This document shows positions 4,767-5,104 of a DNA stretch of 5,104 bases, in pieces. The translations under genes and the position numbers were made by a program. Below the pieces are notes generated by a model. It had not been told where the DNA came from and searched no databases. It saw only the letters and a program-made list of their open reading frames with translations. The first letter of the stretch is position 1. Each line of letters opens with the position of its first letter. Source of the stretch: an uncultured bacterium (GTDB lineage: Bacteria > Armatimonadota > Zipacnadia > Zipacnadales > Zipacnadaceae); the NCBI GenBank assembly GCA_937928475.1, contig CALFVE010000385.1, forward strand, positions 1 through 5,104, in the 5' to 3' direction.

Positions 4767-5104
4767 CTACGGGGTGTTGTTCCAGCCGGCGGAGCCGTCC
4801 GCCCGATAGAGCACGCCGCGGTCCAACCACTTGCAATGCCCGTCCGCGAACGAGACATTGCCCCCGTTGTTGTGCCGGTAGGTCATGTGCGGCGCAGCCC
4901 AGGTGGGATTGTAGCCGCTGCCGTAGTCGGGTGGACCGGAAATGGCCCAGACATTCCCGCTCAAGTACACGTTGACCCCATGGTCCGGGTTGGTCGCGTA
5001 ACTCCAGGAGCCGGACCGACCGCTGTTGTTCTCGTACACCATGATCATCTCGGCCGGCTTGTAGATTGAGTCTTGCTTGATCGGGGGCCAGGGGCCGGCG
5101 GCTC
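4767..5104 (-). CDS. Prepilin-like protein with H-X9-DG C-terminus (partial, 3' end)
   Basis: The frame is open from the right window edge to a TAG at 4767-4769 on the minus strand and gives the last 111 residues; the N-terminal pilin helix lies outside. The visible part reads SIYKPAEMIMVYENNSG, which matches the family's usual 'kPaetImv.d' block. It then has HMTYRHNNGGNVSFADGHCK, in which the second His, nine residues and DG form the H-X9-DG motif of prepilin-type processing-associated proteins. It ends WLDRGVLYRADGSAGWNNTP. An internal ATG at 5046-5048 is not the start, because homologous sequence continues upstream of it to the edge. The product is likely an exported pseudopilin handled by a PilD-type peptidase. 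It is convergent with the other prepilin-like gene and has its own strong terminator. The family call is good; the function is unknown. Confidence 0.82.
   Translation of the reverse strand, partial: AAGPWPPIKQDSIYKPAEMIMVYENNSGRSGSWSYATNPDHGVNVYLSGNVWAISGPPDYGSGYNPTWAAPHMTYRHNNGGNVSFADGHCKWLDRGVLYRADGSAGWNNTP

Noticed and set aside
4457..4975. Long plus-strand frame across the convergent region
   Set aside because: It runs through the perfect terminator stem and antisense to the H-X9-DG gene, and its sequence is Arg/Ser/Ala-rich with no motif.

Overview
This GC-rich bacterial window carries a run of co-directional housekeeping genes for ribosome maturation and translation, followed by two convergent secretion/pilus-type prepilin genes. 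The prepilin family (type IV N-terminal methylation segment, an 'ARAKARATQC...LRQIGLAL.MY..D.D..FP' block and a C-terminal 'ADGH' motif) is heavily expanded in Armatimonadota and also in Planctomycetota, Verrucomicrobiota and Lentisphaerota. My best guess is an uncultured or little-studied member of Armatimonadota or a related group; this is inferred from family style only.

Layout, left to right: (1) 1-168, the 3' end of a gene in the position usually held by khpA/ylqD, possibly a YlqD-family protein, overlapping the next gene by 11 bp; (2) rimM, 158-682; (3) an AT-rich inverted-repeat element, 685-793, filling almost all of the rimM-trmD gap; (4) trmD, 805-1551; (5) a structured leader with two adjacent GC-rich hairpins ending at the rplS ribosome binding site; (6) rplS, 1631-2101, with an Ala/Pro-rich C-terminal tail; (7) lepB, 2104-2736, starting at TTG 2 nt after the rplS stop; (8) a 181-bp gap with no convincing gene; (9) rnhB, 2918-3649; (10) a prepilin-like protein, 3674-4348, 24 nt downstream of rnhB; (11) a 418-bp convergent intergenic region holding a strong intrinsic terminator for the minus strand; (12) the 3' part of a second prepilin-like protein on the minus strand, running off the right edge.

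The block rimM-trmD-rplS is the widespread 16S maturation / tRNA m1G37 / bL19 operon, here extended by lepB and rnhB as in many Gram-positive-type and deep-branching bacteria. RimM matures the 30S head, TrmD protects reading frame by methylating tRNA G37, bL19 sits at the 30S-50S interface, LepB removes signal peptides from exported proteins, and RNase HII removes ribonucleotides from DNA. LepB does not process the neighbouring prepilins; those need a PilD-type peptidase not seen here.

I found no CRISPR array, tRNA, rRNA or transposase, and no clearly new multi-gene system. The observations most worth a second look are the inverted-repeat element that appears to have separated trmD from its ribosome binding site, and the folded rplS leader.
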